A stretch of 64,000 nt of DNA from an uncultured Bacteroides sp. (GCF_910586915.1 NZ_CAJULN010000013.1:20369-84368); one strand, 5' to 3'. Counted from the stretch's first letter, positions 44,417 to 55,117 are shown. Numbers and translations: made by a program. The notes: generated from the letters alone by a model not told the origin.

Positions 44417-45637
44417 TTACGGTATTAATAAAGAAGAGTCGCCATAACTCAGGAAGCGGAAGTCGTGGCTCAGTGCATAATCATAAATCGTGCGCCAGTC
44501 TCCTTTCACAAAAGCCGATACCAAAAGCAGCAGCGTGCTTTGCGGCTGGTGGAAGTTGGTGACTATTGCTTTCACGATTTGGTAGTCGTAGCCGGGCACT
44601 ATGATTATCTGCGTACTGGAGTGAAGGGTTTCCAAGCTGTTTCTGTCAAGGTATTCCAATATCTGTTGCAGTGCCTCTACCGGTGAAATCCGAAGTCGGT
44701 TTTCGTAGGGTTGCCATTGTTTTACGTGCAGTTCCTCTTCTGTGGCATCCGGATTGTTAGCCAGAGTGACTCCGATATGGTACAGACTTTCGAGCGTACG
44801 TACGGAAGTCGTTCCTACGGCAACTGCGCAACCGCCATGTTCGATAAGTTTCCTGACAGTACTTCGGTTGACGGAGATATACTCCGTATGCATCTCGTGT
44901 CCTTCTATTTCTTCGCTTTTTACAGGCTTGAAAGTACCTGCGCCTACGTGCAGGGTCAGTTCTTCAAGTTCTACCCCTTTCTCTTGCAGTGCGTTCAGTA
45001 CGCGTGGCGTGAAGTGCAGTCCGGCGGTAGGTGCGGCTACCGAACCTTTAATCTTCGAATACACCGTCTGATATGTCTCCTTGTCGCTCTCTTCCGTTTC
45101 CCGGTTTAAGTAGGGAGGGATGGGGAGTTCGCCGAATACTTCGAGAATATCGGCGAAAGTCACTTCCGGATTATTCCACGAAAAATCTACCCAATGGCTG
45201 GTGCCCCTGCTTTCCCCTCTTGTCGCGGTCAGCGTGATTGATACACCTTTTACAGTCATTTCCCGTTTCAGGGTTCCGTCTTTCCACTTTTTCAGGTTGC
45301 CAATCATGCAAAGCCATGCGGAGTGTGCCGTTTGTTGGAAGTTCAGCACATAGTCGTTGGGCTGAATTGGTTCGAGACAGAATACTTCAATCAGCGCTCC
45401 TGTTTCCTTGCGGAAGTGTAGCCTTGCTTGAATTACTTTCGTATTGTTGAATACCATCAAAGCACCTTCGGGCAGGTAGTCGGGCAACGAAGTGAAGGTA
45501 GCTTGGCTTACTTCACCGTGGCGGTATATCAGTAGTTTCGAGTGGTCGCGAACAGTCAGAGGAAATTTGGCAATGCGTTCGTCCGGCAATGGGTAATGGT
45601 ATTCGCTGATGTGGATATGTTTCGGATTCTCTTTCAT
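44417..45637 (-). CDS. queA: S-adenosylmethionine:tRNA ribosyltransferase-isomerase
   Basis: The 406-residue QueA transfers and isomerises the ribosyl moiety of SAM to preQ1-tRNA, giving epoxyqueuosine. Family motifs: ALMVFNNTKVIQARLHF near 58-74, GSVAAPTAGLHFT near 210, LTLHVGAGTFKPV, and QSTLLLLVSAF near the C-terminus. It is somewhat longer than E. coli QueA (356) because of an insertion around 150-200. A promoter box lies 88 nt upstream. Confidence 0.95.
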   Translation of the reverse strand: MKENPKHIHISEYHYPLPDERIAKFPLTVRDHSKLLIYRHGEVSQATFTSLPDYLPEGALMVFNNTKVIQARLHFRKETGALIEVFCLEPIQPNDYVLNFQQTAHSAWLCMIGNLKKWKDGTLKREMTVKGVSITLTATRGESRGTSHWVDFSWNNPEVTFADILEVFGELPIPPYLNRETEESDKETYQTVYSKIKGSVAAPTAGLHFTPRVLNALQEKGVELEELTLHVGAGTFKPVKSEEIEGHEMHTEYISVNRSTVRKLIEHGGCAVAVGTTSVRTLESLYHIGVTLANNPDATEEELHVKQWQPYENRLRISPVEALQQILEYLDRNSLETLHSSTQIIIVPGYDYQIVKAIVTNFHQPQSTLLLLVSAFVKGDWRTIYDYALSHDFRFLSYGDSSLLIP

Positions 45638-45724
45638 GATGGTATATTGCTTGGTGATATATAACCCGGTATTGTTTGCTTTCTTTCTGCTTTATGCTAT
45701 ATACACGTTGTTTCAGATTGGGCG

Positions 45725-45732
45725 CAAAGATA
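45725..45732 (-). promoter_or_regulatory. -7 box of the queA operon
   Basis: Reads TATCTTTG on the minus strand, matching TAnnTTTG; TTTA lies 18 nt upstream (45754-45751). Expected start near 45718, giving an 80-nt leader before queA. Confidence 0.5.
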
Positions 45733-45825
45733 ATGAATTAAATTGTTTCCTAAACTGCTTTGTTTGCCTAAATATAGATGCGTTATTGTAAACCTCTATG
45801 TTTTTGTGCAATATTAAAACAACAA

Positions 45826-45870
45826 AAATCGACATATATCCAATTGTATATTGGCAATATATGTCGATTT
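45826..45870 (-). terminator. terminator of the sulfatase operon
   Basis: A 14-bp perfect stem (45826-45839 with 45857-45870) continues after a 2-nt bulge into 5 bp (45840-45844 with 45850-45854) and a 5-nt loop. On the minus strand it is followed by TTGTTGTTTT. It lies 42 nt beyond the sulfatase stop and isolates the PUL from queA. Confidence 0.88.
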
Positions 45871-45911
45871 AGAGAAGAACGGTTAAGAGTACTTTTTATT
45901 AATCGGAACTT

Positions 45912-47453
45912 TTATAATTCTGGCATATTAAATCTCTTTATCTCTGCATCTGTATGTTCCTTGTTCATTATTTTTTTTATTTTTTCCACTATATCAGGAT
46001 GATACTTGGCTACATTCGTTTGTTCGCGCGGGTCCAGGCTCAAGTCATAAAGTTCGATTGTTTTATTTCCTTTAAACAGATTGGGTATGAACGCTTTCCA
46101 TTTACCCATACGAACGGCTTTCTGCCCATCTAAATCAGGATATTCCCAATACAGAAACTCATGCTTTTGTTGTTTGCGTGATTTTCCCAGCATTTCCGGT
46201 AAAATGCTGATACCATCCGTCGGAGGAGAAGGGAGACCGGCTATTTCGCAGAAAGTAGGTATCATATCCCCAAAAGCAGAGATTAATTCACTGTGACTGT
46301 CTGGCTTTACTTTTTGGGGCCAGGAAACAATCAGCAGAGCACGGATACCACCTTCCCGCAGAGAACATTTCACCCATCCCATATCGTTTTTGAAAGGCTT
46401 GGCACTATCGAACCAGGGAGAGTCGGAACCACCGTTAAATGTCGGCCCGTTGTCACTTGTAAACATAATAATCGTGTTTTCATAAATACCTTGCCTTTTC
46501 AGTTCTGCAATTAAGCCACCTATCTGCTCGTCCCAATAACTGACCATCGCCGCATAAGTGGCGCGTGGGTACTGGCAGGGGAAATATCCTCTCTCTCCTT
46601 TATACGGAGCTTCATCGCCAAATTTGTCAACATAATGTTTCACCCAGCGTTCCGGCGCTTGGAGGGGGATGTGCGGAATAGGAGTAATCCAAAATAACAC
46701 AAAAGGTTTGTCCTTTGAACGGTCTACGAATCGGATAATTTCCTCATACATCAAATCGGGAGAATAAACCTTCTGAGTATATTTGGCATAGCTTTTTTCG
46801 TCTTTCGGATCGGTTCCCTTGTCAAGACGGGTGTTGGGGACAGGATGAACGTCGTTCGGAAGATATTCACGACTTTCATTCCTGTAAAGGAATGGCGGAT
46901 AAAAGGTATGTGCTTGACGTTGACAGTTGTATCCGTAAAAGAAATCGAACCCCATTTTGTTAGGAGTGCTTGCAGAACCGGGATATCCTAATCCCCACTT
47001 TCCGATGCAAGTGGTAGTATATCCCGCCTTTTTCATCATTGCAGGAATCATTACCGTAGTGGCAGGTACGGGAACTTGTCCTTCAAGAGTGGAGTCGGCA
47101 AGCATTGCTTCATGGCTCCATACATTGCCACGGGAAGTAAGCTCCTCGTTTCCACGGATATAAGTATGTCCGGTATGCAATCCGGTAAACAACACACAGC
47201 GTGAAGGAGCAGATACGGCAGTACCCGAATAGTGATTGACAAATGTCATTCCGCTTTTTGCCAAAGTGTCAAGATTGGGAGTCTCGATAAGTTGTTGTCC
47301 ATAGCACCCCAACTCGGCACGTCCTAAATCATCTGCAAGGATATAGATAATATTAGGTTTGCGTTGTGTTTTGGCTTTCGCCTGTGCATTTCCTATAACG
47401 GGAAATGCACAGGCGAAAGTTGTTAGCTTTAATAAGAGGTTAGTAGAATTCAT
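45912..47453 (-). CDS. S1-family sulfatase (Ser-type)
   Basis: The 513-residue secreted sulfatase hydrolyses sulfate esters. The signal peptide ends near NAQA. Metal-binding DD is at 41-42. The active-site signature SAPSRCVLFTG has Ser81 at the position converted to formylglycine, so maturation needs an anaerobic sulfatase-maturating enzyme rather than the Cys-type system. Other metal residues appear in FTSDNGPTFNGG. It is the last gene of the ECF-controlled PUL and suggests a sulfated host glycan as substrate; regio-specificity is not predicted. Its signal-peptide coding region contains a 19-bp perfect palindrome. Confidence 0.94.
   Translation of the reverse strand: MNSTNLLLKLTTFACAFPVIGNAQAKAKTQRKPNIIYILADDLGRAELGCYGQQLIETPNLDTLAKSGMTFVNHYSGTAVSAPSRCVLFTGLHTGHTYIRGNEELTSRGNVWSHEAMLADSTLEGQVPVPATTVMIPAMMKKAGYTTTCIGKWGLGYPGSASTPNKMGFDFFYGYNCQRQAHTFYPPFLYRNESREYLPNDVHPVPNTRLDKGTDPKDEKSYAKYTQKVYSPDLMYEEIIRFVDRSKDKPFVLFWITPIPHIPLQAPERWVKHYVDKFGDEAPYKGERGYFPCQYPRATYAAMVSYWDEQIGGLIAELKRQGIYENTIIMFTSDNGPTFNGGSDSPWFDSAKPFKNDMGWVKCSLREGGIRALLIVSWPQKVKPDSHSELISAFGDMIPTFCEIAGLPSPPTDGISILPEMLGKSRKQQKHEFLYWEYPDLDGQKAVRMGKWKAFIPNLFKGNKTIELYDLSLDPREQTNVAKYHPDIVEKIKKIMNKEHTDAEIKRFNMPEL
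47375..47419. repeat. 19-bp perfect inverted repeat inside the sulfatase signal sequence
   Basis: 47375-47393 and 47401-47419 are exact reverse complements around a 7-nt loop. They encode the FACAFPVIGNAQAK portion of the signal peptide, and both strands read a nearly identical peptide. It would make a very stable mRNA hairpin about 35 nt after the start codon. Confidence 0.9.
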
Positions 47454-47471
47454 TGGTATAAAATTAATTGA

Positions 47472-48377
47472 TTACTGTTCTTCGGGCGACATGATGGCAT
47501 ACTTGTATATTTCCAACTCTGCCATAGCAAAAAAAGGATTTCCGTTTGTGGTTTCTTTCACTTCAAACCATAGCCAACGTACAGGAGTTGTTGCCGAAAT
47601 AATTTCAGAATTAAATGTTTCACCTGGCGTACCCGACAAATCGGTATACGAAGCCAGTTCTATAACTCCCCCTTCGCTGATGTCAACAGAATTTCCATCT
47701 ACAAATTTTACCTCATCGAAAAATCTTTCCGGATCATAGCTACTACTGCCATATACTTTCAATGTTTTCCATGAACCGTCGTTTGGCCGGTTGCTATTAA
47801 TCGACTTAAACGAGAATGCGCTATATGCTTGCCCAAGGTCAATAATAACATAATGGGGTAATGCCACAGTCGTTTGCCATTGTGTATGGAAAAACGTGGT
47901 TTCGTCATTATCTATCAAAGCAGAAAACGGACGTGTAGCAAAGGGAGCATTGGTATACATGGCTGATGCATTCAAAGGAATCCTCTCGGGATTGGAGAAA
48001 ATAGGCAATGCACTTTCCGCACGGGCAGAGATGGTAAAAATATTTCCTCCTGTATTACCTGCATTATAGGTTTGCAGTTTGAATTCGATTTCACCATACC
48101 TGTGTAGCAGGTTATCTATCAGAAGAGAGTTTGCTAAGGTACTTACTTGTCTCCGGTAGGCTTTTCCTGTTTCGGGAATAGTGTAACTGATTTCCACATA
48201 CTTCAAGTTCTCATCTTCGGGAAGCGTCCAGCTAAGAAGAATACTTCCAGGAGACGATTCTGCTTTTATATCTGAGATATCCGAAGGTACCGGATATTTG
48301 TTCTCATCTCCTGAGCACGACATCAATCCACAAACGCTGCAATATATGCATACTATGATAAATATTATCTTTTTCAT
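47472..48377 (-). CDS. discoidin-domain surface lipoprotein
   Basis: The 301-residue lipoprotein has an SPII signal with Cys21 (CGLMSC). Residues about 30-125 form a fibronectin-III/DUF4959-like domain (ILLSWTLPEDENLKYVEISY), then residues about 140-295 an F5/8 type C-like domain (FSALIDNDETTFFHTQW, HYVIIDLGQAYS, ELEIYKY at the end). It occupies the usual surface glycan-binding protein slot directly after susD (12 nt) and before the sulfatase (18 nt). Confidence 0.85.
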   Translation of the reverse strand: MKKIIFIIVCIYCSVCGLMSCSGDENKYPVPSDISDIKAESSPGSILLSWTLPEDENLKYVEISYTIPETGKAYRRQVSTLANSLLIDNLLHRYGEIEFKLQTYNAGNTGGNIFTISARAESALPIFSNPERIPLNASAMYTNAPFATRPFSALIDNDETTFFHTQWQTTVALPHYVIIDLGQAYSAFSFKSINSNRPNDGSWKTLKVYGSSSYDPERFFDEVKFVDGNSVDISEGGVIELASYTDLSGTPGETFNSEIISATTPVRWLWFEVKETTNGNPFFAMAELEIYKYAIMSPEEQ

Positions 48378-48390
48378 ATTCTATAAAGTT

Positions 48391-50310
48391 TTAATATCCG
48401 GGATTTTGAATCATATTAGGGTTCTTTGTAATTTCGGAACTCGGTATCGGTAACAGATATTGCCGAGGAGCGTCAAATCTTCGCTGATCTTGCAATTCTA
48501 CTATTTGTGCAAAATCCTGAAGATTGGTAGCTTGAATATTAAGACCTCTCATCGGAACATTGAAATAAACCTCTCCCAGTTTCCAACGGCGAATATCCCA
48601 GAAATTATGATTTTCCATATACAATTCTACCATACGTTCCTGACGGACGATGTCGGTAAGTGGTCCGTTGAGTCCCCCCTTTCCGTCAGAATAATCCAAC
48701 AGCGGATGATGCTTCGCTTTCGCCCAACTATCTTTTACGTCCGGAATTCCGGCGTGTCTTCTTACTAAATCCAAATAATGCATTCCTTTAGCCGGATAAC
48801 CTTCTTTGTCGTACCCTACACACGCCTCAGCATAATTAAGATAAAGTTCCGACAGGCGAATCACGGGCCACGGGTATTCGTAATTGTTTGGTTTAGTACT
48901 TTCGGCTGCCGCGTGTCCGGGATGTACCGATTTCTTGTTCAGATATCCGGTCTTGGAATAATTGTTTGTACGATTATCAAATAATCCGCAATTTTCATTT
49001 TTCAGGAATCCGGTGAGCCATTTGTTTCCATTTGAACGCTTTGCGTTAAAGCTGGCAGCATATGCATCCTTTTCTCTTTCAGTCCGGCATTCATAATATC
49101 CGTTCTGGAAAGCTATCCACGCATAAAAACGAGGTTCGCGATCAAGGTGCATACGCAATGTCTGTTTACCGGCTTCTGCAAATTCCATATCTTCTGGTAT
49201 AGTGACAATATCAAGTCGGTTGGTATAATCAAATTCTGGATCTTCCTCAATGGGTAAACCGTTTTTTGTATAGAAACGGTCAATCATCGTTATTGTTGGA
49301 GCGATACCGTTCCAACCTCCTCCTTTCAACCAGGGAATCGATTTACGCTGAATACCTATCCCACCGGCTTTTCTTGTTTCTGCAAAAATCACTTCATGGC
49401 AATTTTCCTTATCCATATAAGAGAAACGCAGCGTACGTACAGTCGGATTCTGAGGTTCTGGAAAGTTGGCATAACTACCTGGTAACATTTCGTAAAGTTT
49501 ATAGTTCTTTTCGGCAAGTTGAATAGCTTCCAATGCAGCGTCGGCCGCCAGTTTCCATTTGTTAGGGTCATATGTCTGATTAATTAGAGGTGTTCCCTCC
49601 TGGTTCTTGAATTCGCTATAATCACTGTTACCATTAAATAAAGGAGAAGCGGCGTAAAGCAACAAACGTCCCTTGAATGCTTTGGCTGCCGTAGAAGTGG
49701 CAAGTCCATATTCGTTTCCCGTACGCGTTTCGGGAAGTCTTTTCGCAACTTCATCAAACAAATTTGCTACCCATGCAACGCATTCGTCGTAAGGCGACCG
49801 CGAAAGGTAATTTTCGCGTGGTGTATCAAATTTAGGAGTCTCTTTCACTAAGACAGTAGGTCCATAGCATTTTATCAGCAGCATATGAAAATAGGCAATC
49901 AGAAAGTCGGCTTGCGCTATATAATCTTCCATTACTGCAGGCTCCAAACCGGGAACGGTATGGATATTGTCTTTCAGCAAATAGCACTGACGGATACCTT
50001 GAAACAACGTATTCCAATAACTTATGACGGTATTGTTCGCGTCGTAGTTACCCTCTGCAAACTTTACGTATGCGCATTGATTAAAAGGACTGATTGTTTC
50101 GTCACCCGCAAAATCCAGACAGTTATCGACATAGTTGGACTGAGGGAGATAACCATAGCATGAGTATAGATATTTCTCTGCCGCTTTAGAGTTAACAAAC
50201 ACATCTTTTTCTGTAGCTACCTCATCGGGAACAATGTCCAGATAATTGCAAGAATTCAGTAATACTGCCGCAAACAGGAAACTAAGAATATATTTTAATG
50301 TCTTTTTCAT
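48391..50310 (-). CDS. SusD-like surface glycan-binding lipoprotein
   Basis: The 639-residue RagB/SusD lipoprotein has an SPII signal with Cys21 (AVLLNSC), the SusD N-terminal scaffold (EKYLYSCYGYLPQSNY, IAQADFLIAYFHMLLIKCYGP) and the characteristic end LLPIPSSEITKNPNMIQNPGY. It lies 12 nt downstream of the frameshifted susC. Confidence 0.94.
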   Translation of the reverse strand: MKKTLKYILSFLFAAVLLNSCNYLDIVPDEVATEKDVFVNSKAAEKYLYSCYGYLPQSNYVDNCLDFAGDETISPFNQCAYVKFAEGNYDANNTVISYWNTLFQGIRQCYLLKDNIHTVPGLEPAVMEDYIAQADFLIAYFHMLLIKCYGPTVLVKETPKFDTPRENYLSRSPYDECVAWVANLFDEVAKRLPETRTGNEYGLATSTAAKAFKGRLLLYAASPLFNGNSDYSEFKNQEGTPLINQTYDPNKWKLAADAALEAIQLAEKNYKLYEMLPGSYANFPEPQNPTVRTLRFSYMDKENCHEVIFAETRKAGGIGIQRKSIPWLKGGGWNGIAPTITMIDRFYTKNGLPIEEDPEFDYTNRLDIVTIPEDMEFAEAGKQTLRMHLDREPRFYAWIAFQNGYYECRTEREKDAYAASFNAKRSNGNKWLTGFLKNENCGLFDNRTNNYSKTGYLNKKSVHPGHAAAESTKPNNYEYPWPVIRLSELYLNYAEACVGYDKEGYPAKGMHYLDLVRRHAGIPDVKDSWAKAKHHPLLDYSDGKGGLNGPLTDIVRQERMVELYMENHNFWDIRRWKLGEVYFNVPMRGLNIQATNLQDFAQIVELQDQRRFDAPRQYLLPIPSSEITKNPNMIQNPGY

Positions 50311-50322
50311 AATACATCACTT

Positions 50323-53300
50323 TTATTTATTATTAAACGTCATCTGGAAACCGATATTGAATACACGTTGTGTCGGATATTTAAGTCCGCTACCTCCTCC
50401 CTGTTCGGGGTCCCATAGGTCGAATTTGGAGAATGTCAGCAGATTGCTGCCACTAACGTATAAACGCATATTTTTATATGTATATCCTATTTCCGCATTT
50501 TTCAGTTTCAGGAAAGCGCCGTTTCTCATCCAGTAATCAGATGTCTTAATATTGTTTTCATTTGTATTTTTGGATAAACGAGGATAACCGGCATTGCAAT
50601 TCTGATTATCTGGCGACCAACGTTCGTCTGCCACCCATTGCAGTACATTACGCAATGAACTGTCGCCAAACGGGTGGAAGCCATTAATGAACAAGGATGT
50701 TTTGGCTACGCCTTGAAAAAAGAATGAGAAATCCAGTTGTTTCCATTTGAATGAAGGACCGAAGCCATACACAATCTCAGGTACAGTCGGGTTGCCCAAC
50801 CACACCCAGTCATTTGTATCAATAATATCGTCATCATAACCATGCATTCTCGATGCATTCTTATATTTGATGTCTCCTGCCTTTACCACTTGTCCTAATT
50901 GTTGATTATAATTGTCAGCTTCTGCCTGGTCTATAAACAGACCGTCCGAAAGATATCCGCTATTCATGTTACGGCTTACACCTACTTTGGACTGATAAGG
51001 ATACTTGGGAGATTCGTCGCAAGCAACGATTTCGTTGTGAGCATACGTAAAGGTTCCTTTGAGATTGACAAAAAAGTCCTTAGACAATTTTTTATTATAT
51101 CCCAGGGATAGGTCAACGCCGTGATTTTTCATTTTTGCCAAATTGCCGTATACGGCGGTGGAGGCGGTTCCCAAATAGTTCGGGATGGTAGTTTGCTGCT
51201 GGAAAATATCTTTTCTGTTTTCCCGGAAATATTCAACTGTGAGGTTCAACGAACGGAATAACTGCATATCTATTCCGACATTAAACTTAGCTCCTACTTC
51301 CCATGTAATGTCTTCATTGGCATAACGGTTATAAGTAGGTCCGTTCAATGCATAGTTCTGTTCAATACCGGTGGTGAATCCTTTGCCGCCTAAGTTAATT
51401 TGCGACATATAGATAAAACGTTGACCTCCAATCTGATCGTTACCAACCAAACCATACGAAGAACGTATCTTAAGTTTTGATACGACATTCCTCAAAGGTT
51501 TAAAAAGTTTTCTTCACTGATATTATACCCTATTGCAACCGAAGGAAACAATCCGAAACGATGTCCTTTGGCGAAATTTTCGGAGCCGTTGTAACCGACA
51601 TTGGCTTCGATCATATACTTTTGGTCGTAAACATAAGAAGCACGTGCGGCGATTCCTTGCTTACGCTGAGGAAGCGAATTTATCAGATTGTTTCCCGGTG
51701 AGTTGTTTACCAGTTCGTCCTGATTGTAAATAAACATGGCATTTACATCATGCTTGCCGAAAACGCGGCTATAGTCTATCATTGCTTCAAAATACACCCG
51801 GCGTCTTCCCGAGTTGGAACTATTGATACCCATTGTGGTAGCTACCTCTTCTCCGATGCGGCTTACGTTATAGTCATAACTTCCATCCTCATTTTGAGTA
51901 TAGTCGGTAATCATGAACTTATTCCATTTTGAAGAACGTGCATTGTTCGTTTGTGCCCAGTTTCTAAACGATGCAAGTGCTTTAAAGCGCAAACCTTTGG
52001 TGATGAAATTCAGTTTCTGCTCGTATTCAAGCGAGGCGATAACCGTACTTTCAAAATAATCATTATAGTTTGTTGTAGCCTGTGCTACCGGGTTAGGATA
52101 TTGACCGATTAAACGTTGTGTACTGCCCCATTTTACATAGTCTGTGATTCCGTCAGGTTCGTAAAAGACCGGAAATTCGACAGGAGAAGTATCTATCGTG
52201 TTTTGGAAGATATCGTCCATTCCCATATTAGGTCGTATACCGTCTCTCAATTGTACATTGAGACGAAGCATTAACTTTGCAGTTGAGCTCAGATTGGCAT
52301 TGATGTTGTTTTGGAAGTTGTAACGCATAATGTTGATGTTATTATCATACGAAAAGAAATCTTTCGAACGATTCTTCAACATACCGTCTTCATGCACTAC
52401 CGTGATACCGGAGAAGTAATTCACCCGTTTGCCTCCTCCCCGGATATTGAAATGAATTTTTTCTGTAAAAGAGGTCTTCTTGAATAGTTCATTGTACCAA
52501 TTCACATCCGGATAAACATATGGATTCCTCCGTTCTCTTGTGCCGGCTATCTTATCGGCACTATACAGTACATCTCCACTCCCATCATTGATAACAGCTT
52601 CGTTGAACAACTCCATATAGGTGGCTCCGTCTACAAACTTCGGAATGCTGGTAGGCCGTTGCATTTGTCCTTCAATGCGGAAATTAATAATCGGTCGGTC
52701 AACATTGTATCCCGATTTGGTAGTGACAATCATTACACCGTTTGCTCCACGGCTACCATACATGGCCGTGGCCGTAGCATCTTTCAAGATAGAAAAGCTT
52801 TCAATAATCTCGGGATCAAGATTATTCAAATCACTTGCCGATATCTGTACCCCGTCCAATATAATCAAGGGGTCGGTTGCATCACTTAAAGTAGCAATAC
52901 CTCTAATCCAGAAACTTGCTCCGTCTGCACCGGGTTGTCCGCTGCGCTGAACAGCAACGACACCTGCGAGCCTTCCGGCAAAAGCAGTTGAAAGATTGGC
53001 TGCGGGAACTTTCAGTTCCGCCGGACGAACGGCTTCAACTGAACCTACCATACTTGCCTTCTTCTGTCCGGTTCCATAGGCTGTAACTACTACTTCTTCT
53101 ATTTCTTTTACCGATTCTTTCAGTGTAATTGTCACATTGGAGCGATTGCCGACTTCTATTTCCTGAGGGATGTATCCGATAAATGAAACCTTAAGAACAA
53201 CTTTTGATGAAGCAACGACAATAGAGTATAGTCCATCTATATTGGTAATCGTCCCGATGTCTGTTCCCGCTACTTGCACCGATGCTCCTATAATTGCATC

Positions 53301-53723
53301 TCCATGCTCATCTTTCACTAGACCGACAATTGTTCTTTTCCCTTGTTGCTGAGGATTGGGTGCAGATGATTTTATGTTTTTCAGAATGATTTGCCGGTCA
53401 TTGATTTCATAGCTTACCGATAATCCTTTCAATAAGATGTCTAATACCTCGTCAACTTGTTTGTCTTTAACTTTGACATCTACTTTTTTGTTATTATCGA
53501 GTACTCCGCCATAATATAGGAATACAAACTCACTTTCTTTTTCGATATAATTCAAGATGCTTTTTATGGAAACATTGTTAAATTCGAATGTAAACTTTTT
53601 ATTTTGCACGTATCCTGGTTGTGCATAGGCTGAAAGCGATATTGGAGTAAATAAAAATACTGTAAGGAGTATGATTTTTGATAAATTAGTAATCATACCC
53701 ACATTAATCTGATTGTTTTTCAT
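50323..53723 (-). pseudogene. SusC-like TonB-dependent transporter with STN domain, frameshifted
   Basis: Two ORFs (53723-51492 and 51495-50323) together encode one SusC of about 1133 residues. The first ends SEENFLNL-stop and the second resumes RNVVSKLKIRSSYG, whereas SusC proteins read NFLNPLRNVVSKLKIRSSYG-like here; restoring one C in the AACCTTTGAGG context near 51498 joins them. The N-terminus has a signal peptide and an STN domain (FTFEFNNVSIKSILNYIEKE), then carboxypeptidase-like, TonB-box (EIEEVVVTAYG) and plug (YGSRGANGVMIVTTK) regions. The STN domain fits control by the neighbouring FecR/sigma pair. It may be a true mutation, a phase event or a sequence error. Confidence 0.85.
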
Positions 53724-53781
53724 AACTTTGTGGAGTTTAAAGTATAACCATTATAAATTGGTTTAAATTTTTATTACTTAT

Positions 53782-53813
53782 AAGCCGGATGGTACTGCAA
53801 TACTGTCTGGCTT
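53782..53813. terminator. hairpin between fecR and susC
   Basis: A 13-bp stem with three G:U-type pairs (53782-53794 with 53801-53813) and a 6-nt loop. The long T-tract follows it on the plus strand, while all nearby genes are on the minus strand, where the tail is only TT. It could end antisense transcription or, weakly, the sigma-fecR transcript. Confidence 0.5.
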
Positions 53814-53876
53814 TTTTTTAGTGTCTCTTTCTTTATATCATAGGCTTCATTGTTTTAGTGGATTAAATTTGGGGTG

Positions 53877-54956
53877 TTATTCTCTCTTTTCTATATAGAA
53901 TCCGGTTTCCGTCTCTTTATAACAAATCGGAGCTGTCACAGATATCCGTCGCAATATTTCGGCAAGCGGATGGTTTAAGTCGAGGTTACCATACATCGGC
54001 AATTCTTTCACAGAAGGATGGAAAGAAATATGCGTGTCGAAGTAACGTTCCAACTTTTGCAACACTGTTCCCAACGGTTCGGCATTCAATACCAACAAAC
54101 CTCGCGTCCATGCTATGTAATCGGAAGCGACTACGGCGTGTTTCCCTTGAATGGCTCCTTCACAAACGGTTCCTAATTCATCAGGTGCAAGGAGTAATGT
54201 CTTTCTTGACGAATCTTTAATTCTTACTGCCCCGCGAAGCAAAGCAATTTCCGAAACCGAATTCTCGCTGTAAGCATTTACATTGAAGGCCGTACCCAAA
54301 ACCTCTACTTCAAAACGTGTTGTTTTCACGATGAAAGGGGCCGATTCGTTCCGTTGTACATCAATGTATATTTCTCCGTCGACAAATATTTCTCTTCGTT
54401 TTCCGGAGAAAGCTCGTGGATATACCACTCGGCTACCGGAGTTTATATGCAATACCGAACCATCTGCCAACTGTAACTGAGTATGTTTTCCTTTAGGTAC
54501 GATGAGTTGGTTATATTGATTTTCCTGTTCTGCTTCATCATTGTTGTTGTCCGATACTTTTTTCTTATCTATTAAAATAGAACCATCAGATGAATAAATG
54601 ACATTATCCGCCTTTTGGAGTGAGATTTTTTTCTGAGACGACATGATAAGTTGAATCTCGTTCTCTGTATTTTCTATTTTTGGTAAGTTGGATGCCATAT
54701 CTAAAATATCTTTTTCTCCTTTATATTTATTGGCGATTGCAAGTCCGAAAACCAACAATAGAACAGCAGCGGCAGAAACGGAAACTGCTATTCTGAAAAG
54801 ATATCGACGCCGAATGGACTTGTCGGTTTGTTCAATCTTTTTGCTGACAGAATCCCACATTCTATCTATTTCGTTGGTAGAAGGCTCGATTTCTTGCGCT
54901 TTGAAATAGAAGATAAGTCCTCTGATAATGCGATATATGTTATGTTTATTATCCAT
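53877..54956 (-). CDS. FecR-family anti-sigma factor
   Basis: The 359-residue inner-membrane protein has an N-terminal cytoplasmic anti-sigma segment (about 1-50), one TM helix (about 52-70) and a periplasmic FecR domain (LIVPKGKHTQLQLADGSVLH, GKRREIFVDGEIYIDV), then a DUF4974 domain near the C-terminus (LGTVLQKLERYFD). It receives the signal from the STN domain of the cognate SusC and releases the ECF sigma factor. It lies between the sigma gene (161 nt upstream) and susC (153 nt downstream). Confidence 0.93.
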   Translation of the reverse strand: MDNKHNIYRIIRGLIFYFKAQEIEPSTNEIDRMWDSVSKKIEQTDKSIRRRYLFRIAVSVSAAAVLLLVFGLAIANKYKGEKDILDMASNLPKIENTENEIQLIMSSQKKISLQKADNVIYSSDGSILIDKKKVSDNNNDEAEQENQYNQLIVPKGKHTQLQLADGSVLHINSGSRVVYPRAFSGKRREIFVDGEIYIDVQRNESAPFIVKTTRFEVEVLGTAFNVNAYSENSVSEIALLRGAVRIKDSSRKTLLLAPDELGTVCEGAIQGKHAVVASDYIAWTRGLLVLNAEPLGTVLQKLERYFDTHISFHPSVKELPMYGNLDLNHPLAEILRRISVTAPICYKETETGFYIEKRE

Positions 54957-55117
54957 CTTGCATTTATTTTTAATTAATACGGAATTATAGGAAAATACTA
55001 CTCACTTTTTTGAAGAAATATTTAGCGATTATCTGTTTTTTTTGATGATAGTCGGAGTTGGAAAGCTATAAGAAACTCCTTATCTGTACTTGCTAAAGTG
55101 TAGATTTATAGCTTGTT

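Noticed and set aside
53746..53763. AACCA/TGGTT inverted repeat before susC as an operator
   Set aside because: A 5-bp stem in A/T-rich DNA is expected by chance and has no second copy at the other promoters.
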